Translations under genes and position numbers: made by a program
Assembly: GCA_013399855.1 (NCBI GenBank)
Contig: VXAY01005593.1
Span: forward strand, 868,001-932,000
Direction of reading: 5' to 3'
Length of the DNA: 64,000 nucleotides
Source: Oxyruncus cristatus
Taxonomy: Eukaryota > Chordata > Aves > Passeriformes > Cotingidae
In this document: positions 1-11,968 of the stretch, one piece after another
How positions within the stretch are numbered: position 1 is the stretch's first letter
Layout: each line of letters opens with the position of its first letter
Notes under the pieces: model-generated
Databases searched by the model: none
Seen by the model: only the letters and a program-made list of their open reading frames with translations
Told to the model about the DNA's origin: nothing

Positions 1-2439
1 GGAAAAGAAAAAAAAAAAAGGAGAGAAGAAAATCCCCTGTGCATCTTCTGAGTCAGAGCAGGGCACACAGCCATTGAAGTGTTTAGTCCCGGTTAGGATC
101 TTCAGCCTGGTGCACAGCCATGCACATGGGGATGATCGTCATGAAACACCAGAATGAGTTGCTGATGGATACAGGATGAAAGACCCAGAGCAGACAAGGA
201 ACTTAACACAAGCCTGGGGAGGGTTTCTAGTGTTTGTGCTACCCTCAGGGGCAAGTGTTAAACCTAAGGAGGACTGAGGAAAGAAAAGAGAAAAGAGAGA
301 AGGTGGTGTACAAGAGCTTCAAAGTGCAAGAAAAGATGAGACTGGCCCTTTCTCAAGAGCTTAGAAGCAAAATTGGCTTCCTGGAGAGAGAACATAAGAA
401 ATCTGGCAACCTAAATATATTTAAAGGGCTTACAGCTCTCCAGGGAAAATTTTAAGGCTATTGAAGTGGAAAAACCCCATTTGCTAAAATTAAACAGGCT
501 TTTTTTTTTTTTTTTCTCCCAGAAATAGAAAAAAATTAAAAACTGACAAAGCAGACAAATGTTTGGCAGGAGACCCAGAAAAGAAAAAAACAAACATCAC
601 AACCTGGCAATAGCAACAACATGATGTGGGAAATCTGGGTAGGGGAGAGGTTCAGCCTGCTTCCTCTTTGTCTTCCACAAACTCTGCAAGGGGAAAGTAA
701 GAAATTAGTTCATGTGGAGTTTTCTAAAGAGCCAACTTTACAAAAAGAAAATAAAAAAAAGTTCTTAAAAAGCCAGAGGAGAGCCTTTCCAAGCAGAAAT
801 TTGAAAATTTAAGGCCAGTGAGAACTCTTGCAGAATTAGTGCTGAACAAGCCTTAATACCCAGTGTGTAATAGGGAATGGTGATTGCTGCTCGACCTTGG
901 TCTTGAGCCTAATGCCAAGAACAGGCAGGGTCACAGTGAGTGGCTCATGTGATGAAACGGCAGGTGCTGAGTGATTTTGGTTAATTTGATTGCATATTTT
1001 GAAGAAATTGGCTGTGAAAATGTTAGTGTGAAACAGTGCCTGTTCAGGGCCTCTGTCTCTCCATCCCTGGAGCAAGGCACATGCCATTGAGATGGATTTA
1101 TTCATCTTGGGTTCTCAGCATCTCCATCCTTGCAACGCACGGAAAGCTGGAGGGCAACATGTGTGACATCTCAGCTCTTACCGTGGCAGCAAGTCATTGA
1201 CATGGTATTGGAGCTTTGCCCCAGGGAGGAGTGGAATCGGAGAGAGCAAAGTTCCTTTGAAACAGTCCATAAATCTCTGTGGTATTTGTGAAGTGGATGA
1301 CAGGTCACGGAGAACATCTATGTACTTACAGTGAGGTGAAAGTGAAAACCCTCCATTGACATCAGTACAATTATACTAATCCAAAGAAATAATTTGGCTT
1401 ATGAAAGAGGTGTCCTTGCATTTCCATGGCCAGCTAGGTGTGAAGGGCCCTAGCAGAAGGTCACTATTAACCTGCCTTGTTAATACTGTTGAGCTGAAAT
1501 GTCAAGCTTGTAAGCCCTTCCCTCCCTCAAGTGTGCAAGATGGATGTAGGTTCACATGGAGTGTATTCCCCTAAGATCAATGACCTGGTTAAGGCTAATT
1601 ACCACATACTCTTTCTCTAAATTAAAAAGGACCTTAGGAACTGAAAGCCCTGTATGATTAAGTGGCTCCAAAGATTAACTATGATAAGAGTGGTATGGTG
1701 TTTCAAGGTTTCCTTGTTGCTACGTATTTGTCACTCTCTGAACCCACCACATGGACCTTGGAGCTCTGATTCTAAAGGTCTGCAAAGTGAATTCGGGGTC
1801 ATTTATCAGTTGGGAGTGGACAAACCAAAGAAGGCTTTTGAGAACCAGCTTTGTCTGAGCAGCCAAAGTTTGATCCGCCAGGTATTGGCTGGGATAGTGA
1901 GCCTGGTGCTCCCCCCTCTACATTCACCCTGCTCTTACTGCCCTTGCTGTCACACGTGTGCTGAGCCCAGGGCAGCTTCAGGAGATTTTTCTCCAGACCC
2001 TGACTTCATGGGAATGCTGAAGACATTAGTGGTTCCTGGTTTATGCACCAAGTGCAGAATGCAGAACCAGTGAGACACTCCACTGCCCAGTTCTGTGCTT
2101 TGGTCTTGGCTTATATAGCAGGTTTTCTGTAGAGGAAGCAGCTTTCCACCCCTCCTGAAAGGGAAGAAAGGAAGTGACCTTGAAGAAGCAAGGCTGATGG
2201 GAAATGGAAATGATTTCTGTACAGTCCTTACAACAGGGGAGATAACAGACTTAGGAACAACCCTCCAGTCTAAGAGCAAACATCCAGATGGAGTATGTCT
2301 CTCCATCCATGGCTAGTAGTGGGTGCTTAGAAAAGGGTATAAGAAAGAGAAAAAAAAACAGAGAAAGAAAATTCCCTGTCAACACCCCTCGTCATTTTTC
2401 AGTAATCTGCAGTTTAAAGAGTCCCAGATTGGAGTTTGG
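1..2439. other. Non-coding stretch, no gene seen
   Basis: This stretch begins with an A-rich run (about the first 30 bases) and holds a T16 tract at 500-515. The rest looks like unique sequence. A 139-codon open frame at 1654-2073 overlaps a 118-codon frame on the other strand. Neither shows a recognisable domain, a good start context or flanking splice sites that would make it a gene. I see no repeat family that I can name here. Confidence 0.7.
500..515. repeat. T16 homopolymer
   Basis: Uninterrupted run of 16 T on the plus strand. It has no recognisable SINE or processed-pseudogene body next to it, so it is called only as a homopolymer tract. Confidence 0.9.
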
Positions 2440-3330
2440 ATCCACTTCACTGTGTTTAATAAGCCCTTGATGTACTTTTCTTCCATGAATTTGTCTAATT
2501 GCTTTTTGAACCCATTTATACTTTGGGCAATGAGCTCTACAGTTTGATTATGCTTTGTGTGTGGAAAAGGGCTTCCTTTTGTTTGCTTAAATCTACGGCC
2601 TGATCCATTTATTTGGCGTCTCTTGTTTCTGCCTCACGAGAAACAGTGAATAATTGTTTGCAGTCACTTCCTCCATGCTATTTATGATTTTATATAACCA
2701 CACATACACCATTGACTCATTTATTTTCCAAGCTGATGAGCCCCAAGCCGTTTGAGTTCAGTGCCCAGGACCTGCTCTCTACCCACCTGGTCATTCTTCC
2801 CCCAATCTCATGTGCCCCTCCTATGTCTAAAGAATTTTTATCTGAGATGACACAACCAGAATAATCAAGTTGTGAGCCATTTTAGCACTGCCTTTTATTT
2901 TTTTGTACTGTAGATATTTCCTAATTATTACTAACGTACTCTTGACCTCTGCTGAGCATTGAACTGACTTTTTCAGAAAAGTTCCTAGTAATTCCAAGAT
3001 AACTCCTGAGAGATTCTAGCTAATTTGGAACCATTTCTATGTATTTACAATTAAAATCAATTTTCCTTATGTGCAACACTTTATGTTTGTCCGGACTGGA
3101 AGGGTTGTTACCATTCACTTTGTAAAAAAATATTCTGGAAGCTGTTCTACTCTCATTTCAAATAGAGAATGCTTTGATTCATCCCTCCAGAACTACTGAC
3201 CGCCTCCCCGGTGAACTCTGATAAAAGAATTTATTAAGCTTTTCCCCTACGGACTTTCCTTCTTGAGCACCCATTACACCCTAATCATGAACTGCCAGTG
3301 TAAAATATCTGACAAGTTTCTTTTTTCTGA
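2440..3330 (-). mobile_element. Ancient antisense L3/CR1-like LINE fragment
   Basis: Read on the plus strand, this stretch follows the order of landmarks known from the antisense of old amniote CR1/L3-type LINEs. First comes a 'tttttgaaccc' block, then 'gagctctacag', then 'gggcttccttttgtttgcttaaa', then 'atgattttatata' (near 2685). About 300 bases later come 'aattccaagat' (near 2990), the 'agctaattt' and 'atgtatttacaatt' block, and 'atgtgcaacactttatgttt' (about 3068-3087). The element therefore lies on the minus strand and covers the end of ORF2 and the 3' region. It is strongly diverged, with gaps and many stops, so it is a fossil from early amniote history and not an active copy. The ends are approximate. 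The assignment rests on remembered family patterns, not on an alignment. Confidence 0.65.
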
Positions 3331-3485
3331 TGTGCTTGAGTTGTGACTTCAATTGCCTCTCAGGAGTTGTTTCTGAAAACCTTTTTTGCCCTGACACATG
3401 ACAAATTAACATTGAACTTAGTGTTTTCTGTTTTCTTCTTTTTGACCCAGTTTCTGCTCTTCAGTGGATGTCTTCTACTTTAAGT

Positions 3486-3687
3486 GTTTTTTTGTTTGTT
3501 TGGTTTTTTGTTTGTTTGGTTGGGTTTTGTTTGGGTTTTTTTGTGAGGTTTTTTTTGGGTTTTTTTTTTGTTTCATTTTGGTTTGGGTTTGTTTTTGTTG
3601 GTTTTTTTTGTTTGGTTGTTTTGTGTCTGGGGGGTTTTTTGTTTGTTTTTTTTGGGGGTTTGTTTGTTTGTTTGTTTGTTTTTTTCC
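3486..3687. repeat. (GTTT)n-type G/T-only low-complexity tract
   Basis: About 200 bases that are G or T on the plus strand with only about four exceptions. It contains (GTTT)n units, which are cleanest at about 3659-3682, and scattered GGG to GGGGGG runs. The opposite strand reads as a Lys/Pro/Asn-rich open frame of 99 codons, which is only a by-product of the composition. The tract starts about 150 bases after the old LINE fragment. Similar shorter G/T tracts occur at 10.9 kb. Confidence 0.9.
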
Positions 3688-5289
3688 CTAATCTGCAGCT
3701 GAACCAAACATAGCCCTTTTCCCTGTATTTGCTCCTTCTGCAATTTTTGACACTATACATTTTAGTGAGCAGCTAAGGTGATCTTTTCAATAATTTCCAT
3801 GCCATGGAAATGGCCATTTTTTTACCCATCTTAGCTGTTGATTTTCTGCCTCATTTTTTGTGAAGCAGGCTTTCTCCAAGATAAATTCTAATGTTACTGA
3901 ATTGAAGGGTTTGTTTATTTGTTTCTGAGTCCTACAAGGCTATTGAATTGAATTAAATTGTGCCTGTTATTACAGATGGATTGTTAAATAGCTGTGTCTC
4001 AAATCCAGTCCTGGTCAGAATTGGATGTGGAGTTGTCTTTTACTCCTATAAGATCTCAGAACTGTGTATCCAGACTTTCTATTCATCGAGTTCAATACAT
4101 GGACGTGTATTAACAGGGACTGCAGAATTATGCCTGGCTGGGACTTGAATTCTTTTCAGGCTCGGACAACTCATATATTGAATAACTGAGTTAGCATATA
4201 ATCAGTCTGAGATCTTCTCTGGAGTAGTTGGGGGGGTTTTTTGTCACTTTTGTTTATTTGCTTATTAATAATTCATAAGTCTAAGTTTCCAGAAGTAGAT
4301 TCATATATTGCATATCTCTGTGCTGTGTTCCTGCCACAGTTCACATGGAAGAGGAGAGATTTTCAGTGTGATAATTCCCAGATTTTTTCCAAAAATATGT
4401 GTAGTCATGCTTCTTAAGACACTCAGAAAATCACAGACCATTTCTGAGTGTCTGTAGTTACGTTGTCTGTGTCTTTCCTTTCTGCTTTTTTTAAGAATTT
4501 CCTCAAATTCTGCCACTCTATAAATAGCATTTTAAAAATCTCCAAATGTACAAGGCTTGTGTCATCTGTACCAGTGTTTCCTAGAAGCTGGCTCTACTAT
4601 CTGATGCAATAAATATTGCTTAGAACATCGAAGACTATAAATCACTAGGAGAATAACCTGAACTCAGTAGCAAGTTATCACAGGAAAGCTTACAAATCGG
4701 TAGAAACTTTCAAACTTTACTTGAACTCAAACTCAAATGTTTAAGATGTGGGGCCCGTACAAGTGATCAGCTGGACAGCAGCCCCTTTCTATCTAACCCT
4801 TTCATAAATCCATTCCTTTATTTTTAGAAACAGCTTTAACTGCCAGCAGTTATCTGTCATGTCTGGCCTGTCTGGTCTTCTTCATTGTCATATCAGAGCA
4901 CTCATATTAAATAATATACTGGCATCATGTTTTTGTAAGAGCATTTTGATTAGCAATAAAGGGAGCCTGATAGCATTGCCATGAAACTCCTTATAGGAGA
5001 GCTGAATCCTCCCATTATGTACCTAAATTAGCTCTGCCAGGGCCTTTCCCAGAACAGCTGGCTTTGGTGGCCATCCCAGCCCCACATTTCTGAAGCATTC
5101 AGCAAAAGCCCCTTCTCTCTGCACTGCAGCACTACCTGCTATTCAGGGGACGAGTCCTCGTGCAGTCACTGTCCACCTCTGCGTTCCTGCTCTCTCCTTC
5201 TGTGCACAGAGTGCCAAGCAAGAGAAATAGTGGGGTGTTCCATGCCATTGACAAATGGTGACAGGATTCAGGTGGCTGAGCTCATTTCC
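3688..5289. other. Non-coding unique sequence
   Basis: AT-rich sequence with no supported gene. It includes a short G7T6 run near 4230-4243 and a 17-base near-palindrome at 3797-3813 (TTTCCATG, one base, CATGGAAA). All open frames are under 75 codons and lack domains. I see no nameable repeat. Confidence 0.65.
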
Positions 5290-5375
5290 ACTGTAGCCTT
5301 GAGCAGGTTTGAACCTCCATCTCCAATCTTGAGAGTTTTAGCATGTTATCTGCTGCCCTTTGCTACCTGCTTCAA
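5290..5375 (-). mobile_element. tRNA-derived SINE head (RNA polymerase III promoter-like)
   Basis: On the minus strand the sequence reads like the tRNA-related 5' part of a SINE. A B-box-like GGTTCAAACCT lies at 5305-5316, preceded by a 'gagatggag' stretch typical of tRNA-derived SINEs. About 50 bases upstream is an A-box-like 'tagcaaagggc' (about 5354-5365). A-box to B-box spacing in tRNAs is a little shorter, so this is a decayed copy. It is not a functional tRNA gene: no complete cloverleaf or anticodon arm is evident. The SINE body and tail cannot be delimited by eye. Confidence 0.4.
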
Positions 5376-8300
5376 GGTCAGACCTACTAAAGAAAGGATC
5401 TGCATTAATTGTCATGGAAAACAGGGGATTTCAAGGTAACTGCAATGAAATGTGAAGGCTGGGAACACAGAACAAATAAATTAGACTACTTTCACCTCCC
5501 CACTCAGTGTTTCTATACTGCCCATGTGCTGAAGGAGGGTTCCTGGGCTGCGCTTCCCCCATCCCTGGGCTCTGAAAGGCCAGGAGGAGTGGTATACAGA
5601 AGCACATAAAAAGCATAATTGCTTTCAATTTTCTCTTTTGTAGTGAAATTTTATGATCAGGATGTAGGATGATCTGAAAGACAAGTTGGCAGAGGTTTTG
5701 GGCCAAACATAATTTGGGATCGCTGCCCCAGGAATCCTGGAACTAGATAGAGACATAAAAATGCTCTGCATGCAGGTTGAGAACTAAGTACAATGTTTGT
5801 TATTCTGTCTGTCTTAGTCTGGCAGGAGGCTGGAATAATAAGAGGTGGGGAAACACTGTTTCTGCTATTGGTACAGCTTAACTACTCTTTCTTTTGGAAT
5901 GTGCCTCCTTAGAGAAGATGTATAAAATTGACCGAGGCAATCTGAGAATTCCCAGCAAAGGTCTGCAAAATTATGGGCTGCAATCTCAGAGGTGGCGTGG
6001 CAGAAATGCAGTGGGATCAGCTCCAGCAGTGAATTATAATTTCCCACCAGCTGAATTCTGATGGTGGTGAGTGAGTAGGACAAAAGGAGGGGTGCAATGC
6101 CTTGAGGGAGGGAGCTGTTATTTATGCACAAATACATCAATGATCAACAATGATGAGAAATGAAAGAGAAAATTCACATGGCAATTTAATGGGTTTTTGG
6201 GAACTTGTGATATGAAGTTTTGTATGAATCTGACAAGGAATCCAACAAATTTCTTTTTCCTGTTTTAATGAAGGTTAAACAGATTGAAGCAAATCTTAGG
6301 GCAGTTTTATTAAATATTATGTAGATTTTCATAAACCCACTAGAGATTCAATAACAGTTATTTTGGAGTTAGCAAATCTTTCCTTGTGCTTGTTAGAGAT
6401 CTTGGTAGATTAAACAAGGAGCCAGGTCTAGCAAATGTTGAAATTTAATATTTAGAGTCAGTCTGAATAAACCATGGGTGGATTTTACAATGACGTGTTT
6501 AAGATTTAACAAATATTGTCTCATCTCAAGAAAATAAATGTTAAATAAGGATGAAGCTAATAAGGTCCAGCAAGACAAGAGCTCCATTTAAAATCTTTTA
6601 TGTATTTAATAAATACATTTATTAAATGAAGTGCAGTGCTCATTGGAGATTGTATCAATGTAAGAAAGTCATCTCTGGTATGACTTAATCAGACTAATTC
6701 CCCATTTATTAAATGTTCTTGAGATTTCAAGAGTGCACATCAAGCTTAATGTGCGTCTGGGAGGTTCTGTGAAGTGTTCATAAGAAATGGCAGCAGTGGC
6801 AGCCTTGGGGTTAGGAAGTATCTTCATCTTTTATGCTCATGCTTACCCCAGGAAAGGGACATGTGAAGGAGGGAATAGAAAGTCATTTTGAAGTGAAAGT
6901 GTTTCTAATATTAAATTTATGTGGGAGAGAAGCTTCTGGACATAGTCATGGCAGACAGGGAAGCTCATACCCAGAAATAGGAGGACAATGAGGTAACTGG
7001 GGTTGTGGTAGCTGTAAGATTATATGGACCTGACGCACTGGGAAGGCACCAACTATCTGGGACACTGAATATTCAGCAGTTTTAGCATTAGGGAAAATAT
7101 ATATCCTGCAGACTACAGTGGACTGACCCTTTAGCCATAGTCCAGGTGGAATAGCAGGGCAAGCATCTGTTAGTCATTTGTCTTTCTCTTCTCTACTGTG
7201 ATTTCTATTCCTGGCCAGCTCAGCTCTTGTCTGCCTTGCTGAGACTAACAGAGAGGTAATGAGTTGGTCTGGTCATTTTAAGTGTGGATGCCTGTCTCCT
7301 GGGAGCTGGAGCAAGGCTCTCAGGTCATACCTGGGGCCCCTGGAGAGCTGCTAGATGGTCTCAGGGCTCAGCAGCTGCTGCTCTGGAGTACAGTGTGCTA
7401 AGAACTGCACCCTGAAGGACATGCATAAATTAGAGCTACAGTCCCTCTGATGATCCCAGATGTGGTTTGGTGACTCAAAATTCATGCTATCCAAAGTCAC
7501 GATGCTCTTCCCAATGACAAGGCAGCAGCATCCTCATTGTTCCCACAGTATAATCACTGCCATGAACTCCTACTGAATGTAGTGTCCTCAAGGAAGGGCC
7601 ACATGAACACACTAATATTTGGGGTGTGATTTGATAGGCCTGGGACAAAGGTATTTGCCTTATTTTCACATCTAGCCAACATCCTTCAGAGAAAAATTCT
7701 TAGTGAAGCTATTTACAAAGTGAAAATCATGGCTTTGGCCTGGCATAGGCAGCTTAAAAGATGATGTAAGTTAAATGTGGAAGGGAACCAACAGAACAAA
7801 CCCTCATCAACAGCTCCCTGCACTGGGACATTTCAGGTTTCTTGGAGACTAGAGTGGATGCCTTCATAGCTTGACAGTGGCATCATCCTTTTTCCACACG
7901 GCTTAAAAGTAACAATAACGTGAGTCCGGTTTACTGGGGTGTCCCTTGCCCCTGCTCGTATCAGGTCTCAGCACACACAAAGTGATTCTCACTAATTCCC
8001 AGTTCTGCAGTTTCCTTCTCACAGAAGATGTGCTGTTCCTGAGTATTTCTGTCAGACTGTGTTGGACCCTTGTTACCTGCAACTCATCTTGAGAGAGTCT
8101 CCCACCACCTCCCGTAGCAGGGACAAAGCAAGGGGACTTCAAGAAGGCAGGGATAGGCCAGCAAGAGTGCACACATAATAAGAACAGGACTATTTACCAC
8201 TGTCTGCTGTTGTTCCAGAGCAGATCAGCTGAAGAAATTTCCCAACAGCAGAAAAAAAAACCCTCTCAGAGGAGATAATAATTGTAATTGAAATCAAAAA

Positions 8301-10885
8301 CCCCTCAAGTACATTTGTGTGTACAGTAATAGCACAACATTTCTAATCACAGTGGGATTAATGAGGAACAACGTTCTGCAACTTGTAGTCTGTTTTGTTC
8401 GGGGCAGGGGCATGGGCTACACTGCCATTGCAGCAGTCCCCAGGGATGGCTCCTGGTGGGCTTCTCCCCCAGATCCTCACTGGGGCTGAAGGTGGGATGA
8501 CATCTGGTTTGTCATTCAGTGGAAGAATGACCAGAGATCAAGCTGAACCTGACATGATAGAACTGAAGCTATTTAGCATTCTGGCGCTCCACATGGAAAG
8601 GAAAGAGAAGCACAGGTAAGCTGAGCTGATATTCAGCTCACATCAAGCTGTGCAGAAACAATTATAAAATGCAAATACTACGGACACTTGCTTAACAAAA
8701 AAAATCTATCCATTACCTCCCTCTGTTCTTTTATCAAACATCTATTTAAAGAGAAAATACTTTTGTATTTCTATTTTGTCTCTTACCAAGCCCTATGATG
8801 TTACTACAAATTGTCCATCAGATTCCTCACTGTATCACCATGCCAAAATAACCTGATTCCTAAATGCTTGTTGTGTCATATCAGATAATGATGACAACTC
8901 TGCTGGGCATCTCCTTGTGTTGAGCAGCTTTTTACAGCATGAAGGTTTATGGCAGGTGAGAACTCCTCATTTTACGGTGGGAACACAGAGAAAACCACAC
9001 TTTTCGCCAAAGCAACTCCCATGTGTTGGCAGGGAGCCACGAACCAGATTAACCCCTACTCACTCAACAAGCAAGCAAGATGTGCTAAAGAAACAACCAC
9101 TGCTTGAGTTGGTCACTTTTATTTCTAAACTGACCTTGCCCTGGATCTGTATCAGCTCTGACCACAGCATCAGCTCCTGCTGTTCCCTTCTCTCTTGGCC
9201 AGGGTCCAAGGGCAGCTCAGTCCCATCTATTTCAGAGCCTGAGATTGTGAAAAAAATAGCTTGGGTTACCAAGATGCCAAGCAAATATTGAAAAACAGGC
9301 AAAAGCCCTGAATACTGGGTGGGGGGGAAGGGGGATGAAAGGCAGTAAAGCCTAGAGCTGGAGGAAGCCTCTCCTCCACAACCCAGACAGCTGGTTTTTT
9401 TCTTGCTGGTAAACCTGCTTCATTCGTCACAGCGTGGACAATCTTGACAGCCTGACCCTCCTGCTGTGAAAGCTGTGACTCCCTTTTCCTAGCCAGAGGA
9501 GCCAGCTCTTTCCCAGTTTTCAGGAAGCTGGCCATGCCAGGCAGCCACGCAGCAGGTATCAGCAGTGACGTGTAAAAGCAGACAAGTGTGTCTCAGTATT
9601 CCCTGTCTGCCTACCCCTCTCTTCCTCTGCCATTTACATGATGTGCAAATTATTAGAGTCTTTTGCTGCCTTCAACAGGATTTTGAAAATAGATCATCCA
9701 AAATTAAGGTCACTTTTCTCCCTTTCTGATTAGCACTGAGCTGCTTCCATATCTCAGGTGTGGGAAATAAAATTTAAATGAGGTTCAACAATTATTAGGA
9801 AATTTTCCTTAAGATGCCGTTATGTTCTTGCTTCTGAGATCTAGTTCCTTGCAGCAATCAGCTTTAAGAGTCTCTATTTAATTCAGGTGACAGGTCCAGT
9901 GGAGTGAGACATGGGTAAATCTGAGGCTTAAAGTTAGAATAAAAGAGAAATCGAATGGAATTGGGTTTTACACTCTGCCTTTCACACTGGGCACATTGTT
10001 ATTCACATTTATCACCATCTATAAAAGATGCAAGAAGAGGAGGAAAAAAGCAGGAAATGAAATGCCAGAAAAATAACTGTCTTTAAATGATGAGCAGCTG
10101 AAGAAAGCCAGAGAATTCAGGCTGAAAAGGACACCCTGAGATAAGACCCTGAATGTTGGATTTGTTAAAGGGAGAGAGGAGCTGGAAGACATAAAGAGTG
10201 ATGTGGGAATTTACAAAAGTCTTTACAGTCAGAACTCAACTAATTCTTAACTCATTTAATCTGCCGACCCAATTATCTTCACCCCATCAAAAAGTCCTCC
10301 ACAACAAGAAAAAAAAGCCCAGAAAACAACCTACTGTAACATTTCCTCTCTATTTTTGCCAGTGTTTAATAGCAGAGTGCTCTGCTGAGATTTCCCAGCA
10401 CTAAGAATCCATTACTTTTAACTCAATATGCCACAGTACTTTATGAGCACGCTAACTAGCACTGTAAATAATTGAAAATAAGTGATACTTGTTAAAATAA
10501 ATGAACAAAGTGTATTTTGTAATGCAGTACCTTTGATTTTTTTATTGTGTTTGATTGCTAATTTGCAGAATTCTCCACTCCCAAATATATCTCTTAGTCA
10601 TTAGTGGAACTTGTTCTGATCTGCTTCATGAATAGAAATGACTACACAGTTTCGGTATCAGTAAAATAGGGGATTGCTTGGCTATGGAATATGTCAGTTA
10701 AAGAGGAGGAACAGACAGGAGCTGCTGTTGTTGCACAGTTTAGGAATTTATCCTTCTTGTTCCTAATCCCCCTGACACTGTAGTGCTCTGCAAATGAAGG
10801 AAACAGAAAAAGAGGGATTTGAAAAAAATTAAAAGCCAGAGATATTTCTTCTATATATGGTGTATAAAATTGGTTTAGACTCAAA

Positions 10886-10958
10886 TTTTTCTGGTTTTGT
10901 TTTTTGTGGGGTTTTTTTGTTTGTTTTTGTTTGTTTGTTTTTGTTGTTGTTGTTGTTG
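10886..10958. repeat. G/T-rich tract ending in (GTT)n
   Basis: Low-complexity tract of GTTT/GTTTTT units that passes into a clean (GTT)5 run at its right end. It has the same strand bias (G/T on plus) as the larger tract at 3.5 kb. Confidence 0.9.
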
Positions 10959-11325
10959 ACAGGAATTGAATGGAAAAAACATGACACTAGTTTGGTTTTT
11001 TTTCTGAATAAAGCAGTAACAGGTTGAGCTGTTCCTTCCCTGTGTCACCAACTCCATCACTGTCATTTCAAGAGACACCAAGGTGAATGCCACCAGCCTG
11101 GTCTCATGATCCATGCTGGCCAATAGTTAACAAATTATATCAAGTCAAGCAAATTCTATCAGTAATCAATTTATGGCTGCACCAGTAACAACCTCAGAGC
11201 CTGAGAAACTCCTGGCCATCCTGACCCAGGAGAGCACTGCACAAGCAGGCACCAGGCTACAGTCAGCAGCTACTTGCTGGGGCAAAATTTCTGTATATAT
11301 TGACTCAGTTGATTAACCAGGGTGC

Positions 11326-11339
11326 TTTTTTTTTTTTTT
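11326..11339. repeat. T14 homopolymer
   Basis: Run of 14 T on the plus strand, lying about 140 bases outside the 3' end of the minus-strand CR1 that starts near 11478. No target-site duplication is evident. Confidence 0.9.
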
Positions 11340-11477
11340 GGTGCCTGCATTTACATCCAATGCTGACTGCTACTCACTTTGTATGTGCTCATGTCTTCTG
11401 TTTCAGAACCTGCTCATTATTTTACAGCCTTATCCAGTACTGCTGACATCAAACAGGAATGTTTTAACCTGTACAAT

Positions 11478-11968
11478 TATGGATGTCACGTTTGGAAGGG
11501 ACTTCAGCAGAGCAGCAGATCCATTTCCCTGACCCAAGGCAGGATGAACTGTCCTCCTGTCACCCCTGACAGATGTTTGTCCCAGTTAAAGACTACCAGA
11601 GGCAGGTACTCTACTGTGTTCCTGGTGGTCTGCTCTCTTCATTACTTGAAAGTTTTTCCTGATATCCCTTCTGAGTCTTTCCTGCAATTTATTCCTGTTT
11701 CTACTTACGCTGCTAACTGAAAGTGGAGAACAGATTATAGCCTTTCTGAGTTTCTTTTTAATGTTATTCAAAACTTAAGCTCCCCACCGAATTTTTTCGT
11801 CTCTCAGCTGAACAATCCCAGGCTGTTCAGCCTTTGCTTGCAGGTCATGTTTCAGAGTCATTTGATATTCCTGCTTTCCTTTGGTCTCTATCCAATAACT
11901 CTGCCCGTCCCTTGAAGTGTGCATTAAAACCTTACGCCGATTGCCCAGGAAAGCCTCCAGCACACCAG
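11478..11968 (-). mobile_element. Old CR1 LINE fragment, antisense
   Basis: On the plus strand the order of blocks is that of a reverse-complemented CR1 3' region. It runs 'tttggaagggactt' (11489-11502), then 'tttttcctgatatcc' (about 11651), then 'tgcaatttattcctgtttctac' (11683-11704), then 'cagctgaacaatcccaggctgttcagcct' (about 11806-11834), then 'ggtcatgtttcagagtcattt' (11843-11863), then the 'ctctatccaata' block (about 11885). Divergence from consensus is high, clearly more than in the CR1 copies at 41 and 54 kb, so this is an older subfamily member. It carries part of the ORF2 end and 3' UTR and is 5'-truncated. Confidence 0.75.

Larger units (their letters stand above)
5376..11477. other. 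Long non-coding unique stretch
   Basis: About 6 kb without a supported gene. It contains an AT-rich palindromic patch at 6601-6625, an exon-like interval at 8408-8615 (see findings), a G-rich run near 9318-9333, the G/T tract at 10886-10958, and a T14 run at 11326-11339. The longest open frame is 124 codons (8917-9291), overlapped by antisense frames and without a domain. I saw no named repeat in the rest. Confidence 0.6.

Noticed and set aside
1654..2073. 139-codon plus frame
   Set aside because: No domain, an overlapping antisense frame of similar length, and no splice borders.
3461..3760. 99-codon Lys/Pro/Asn-rich minus frame
   Set aside because: It is a compositional artefact of the G/T tract.
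5290..5375. Possible real tRNA gene on minus
   Set aside because: A- and B-box-like motifs exist, but the cloverleaf arms do not pair and the spacing is long, so a SINE head is the better reading.
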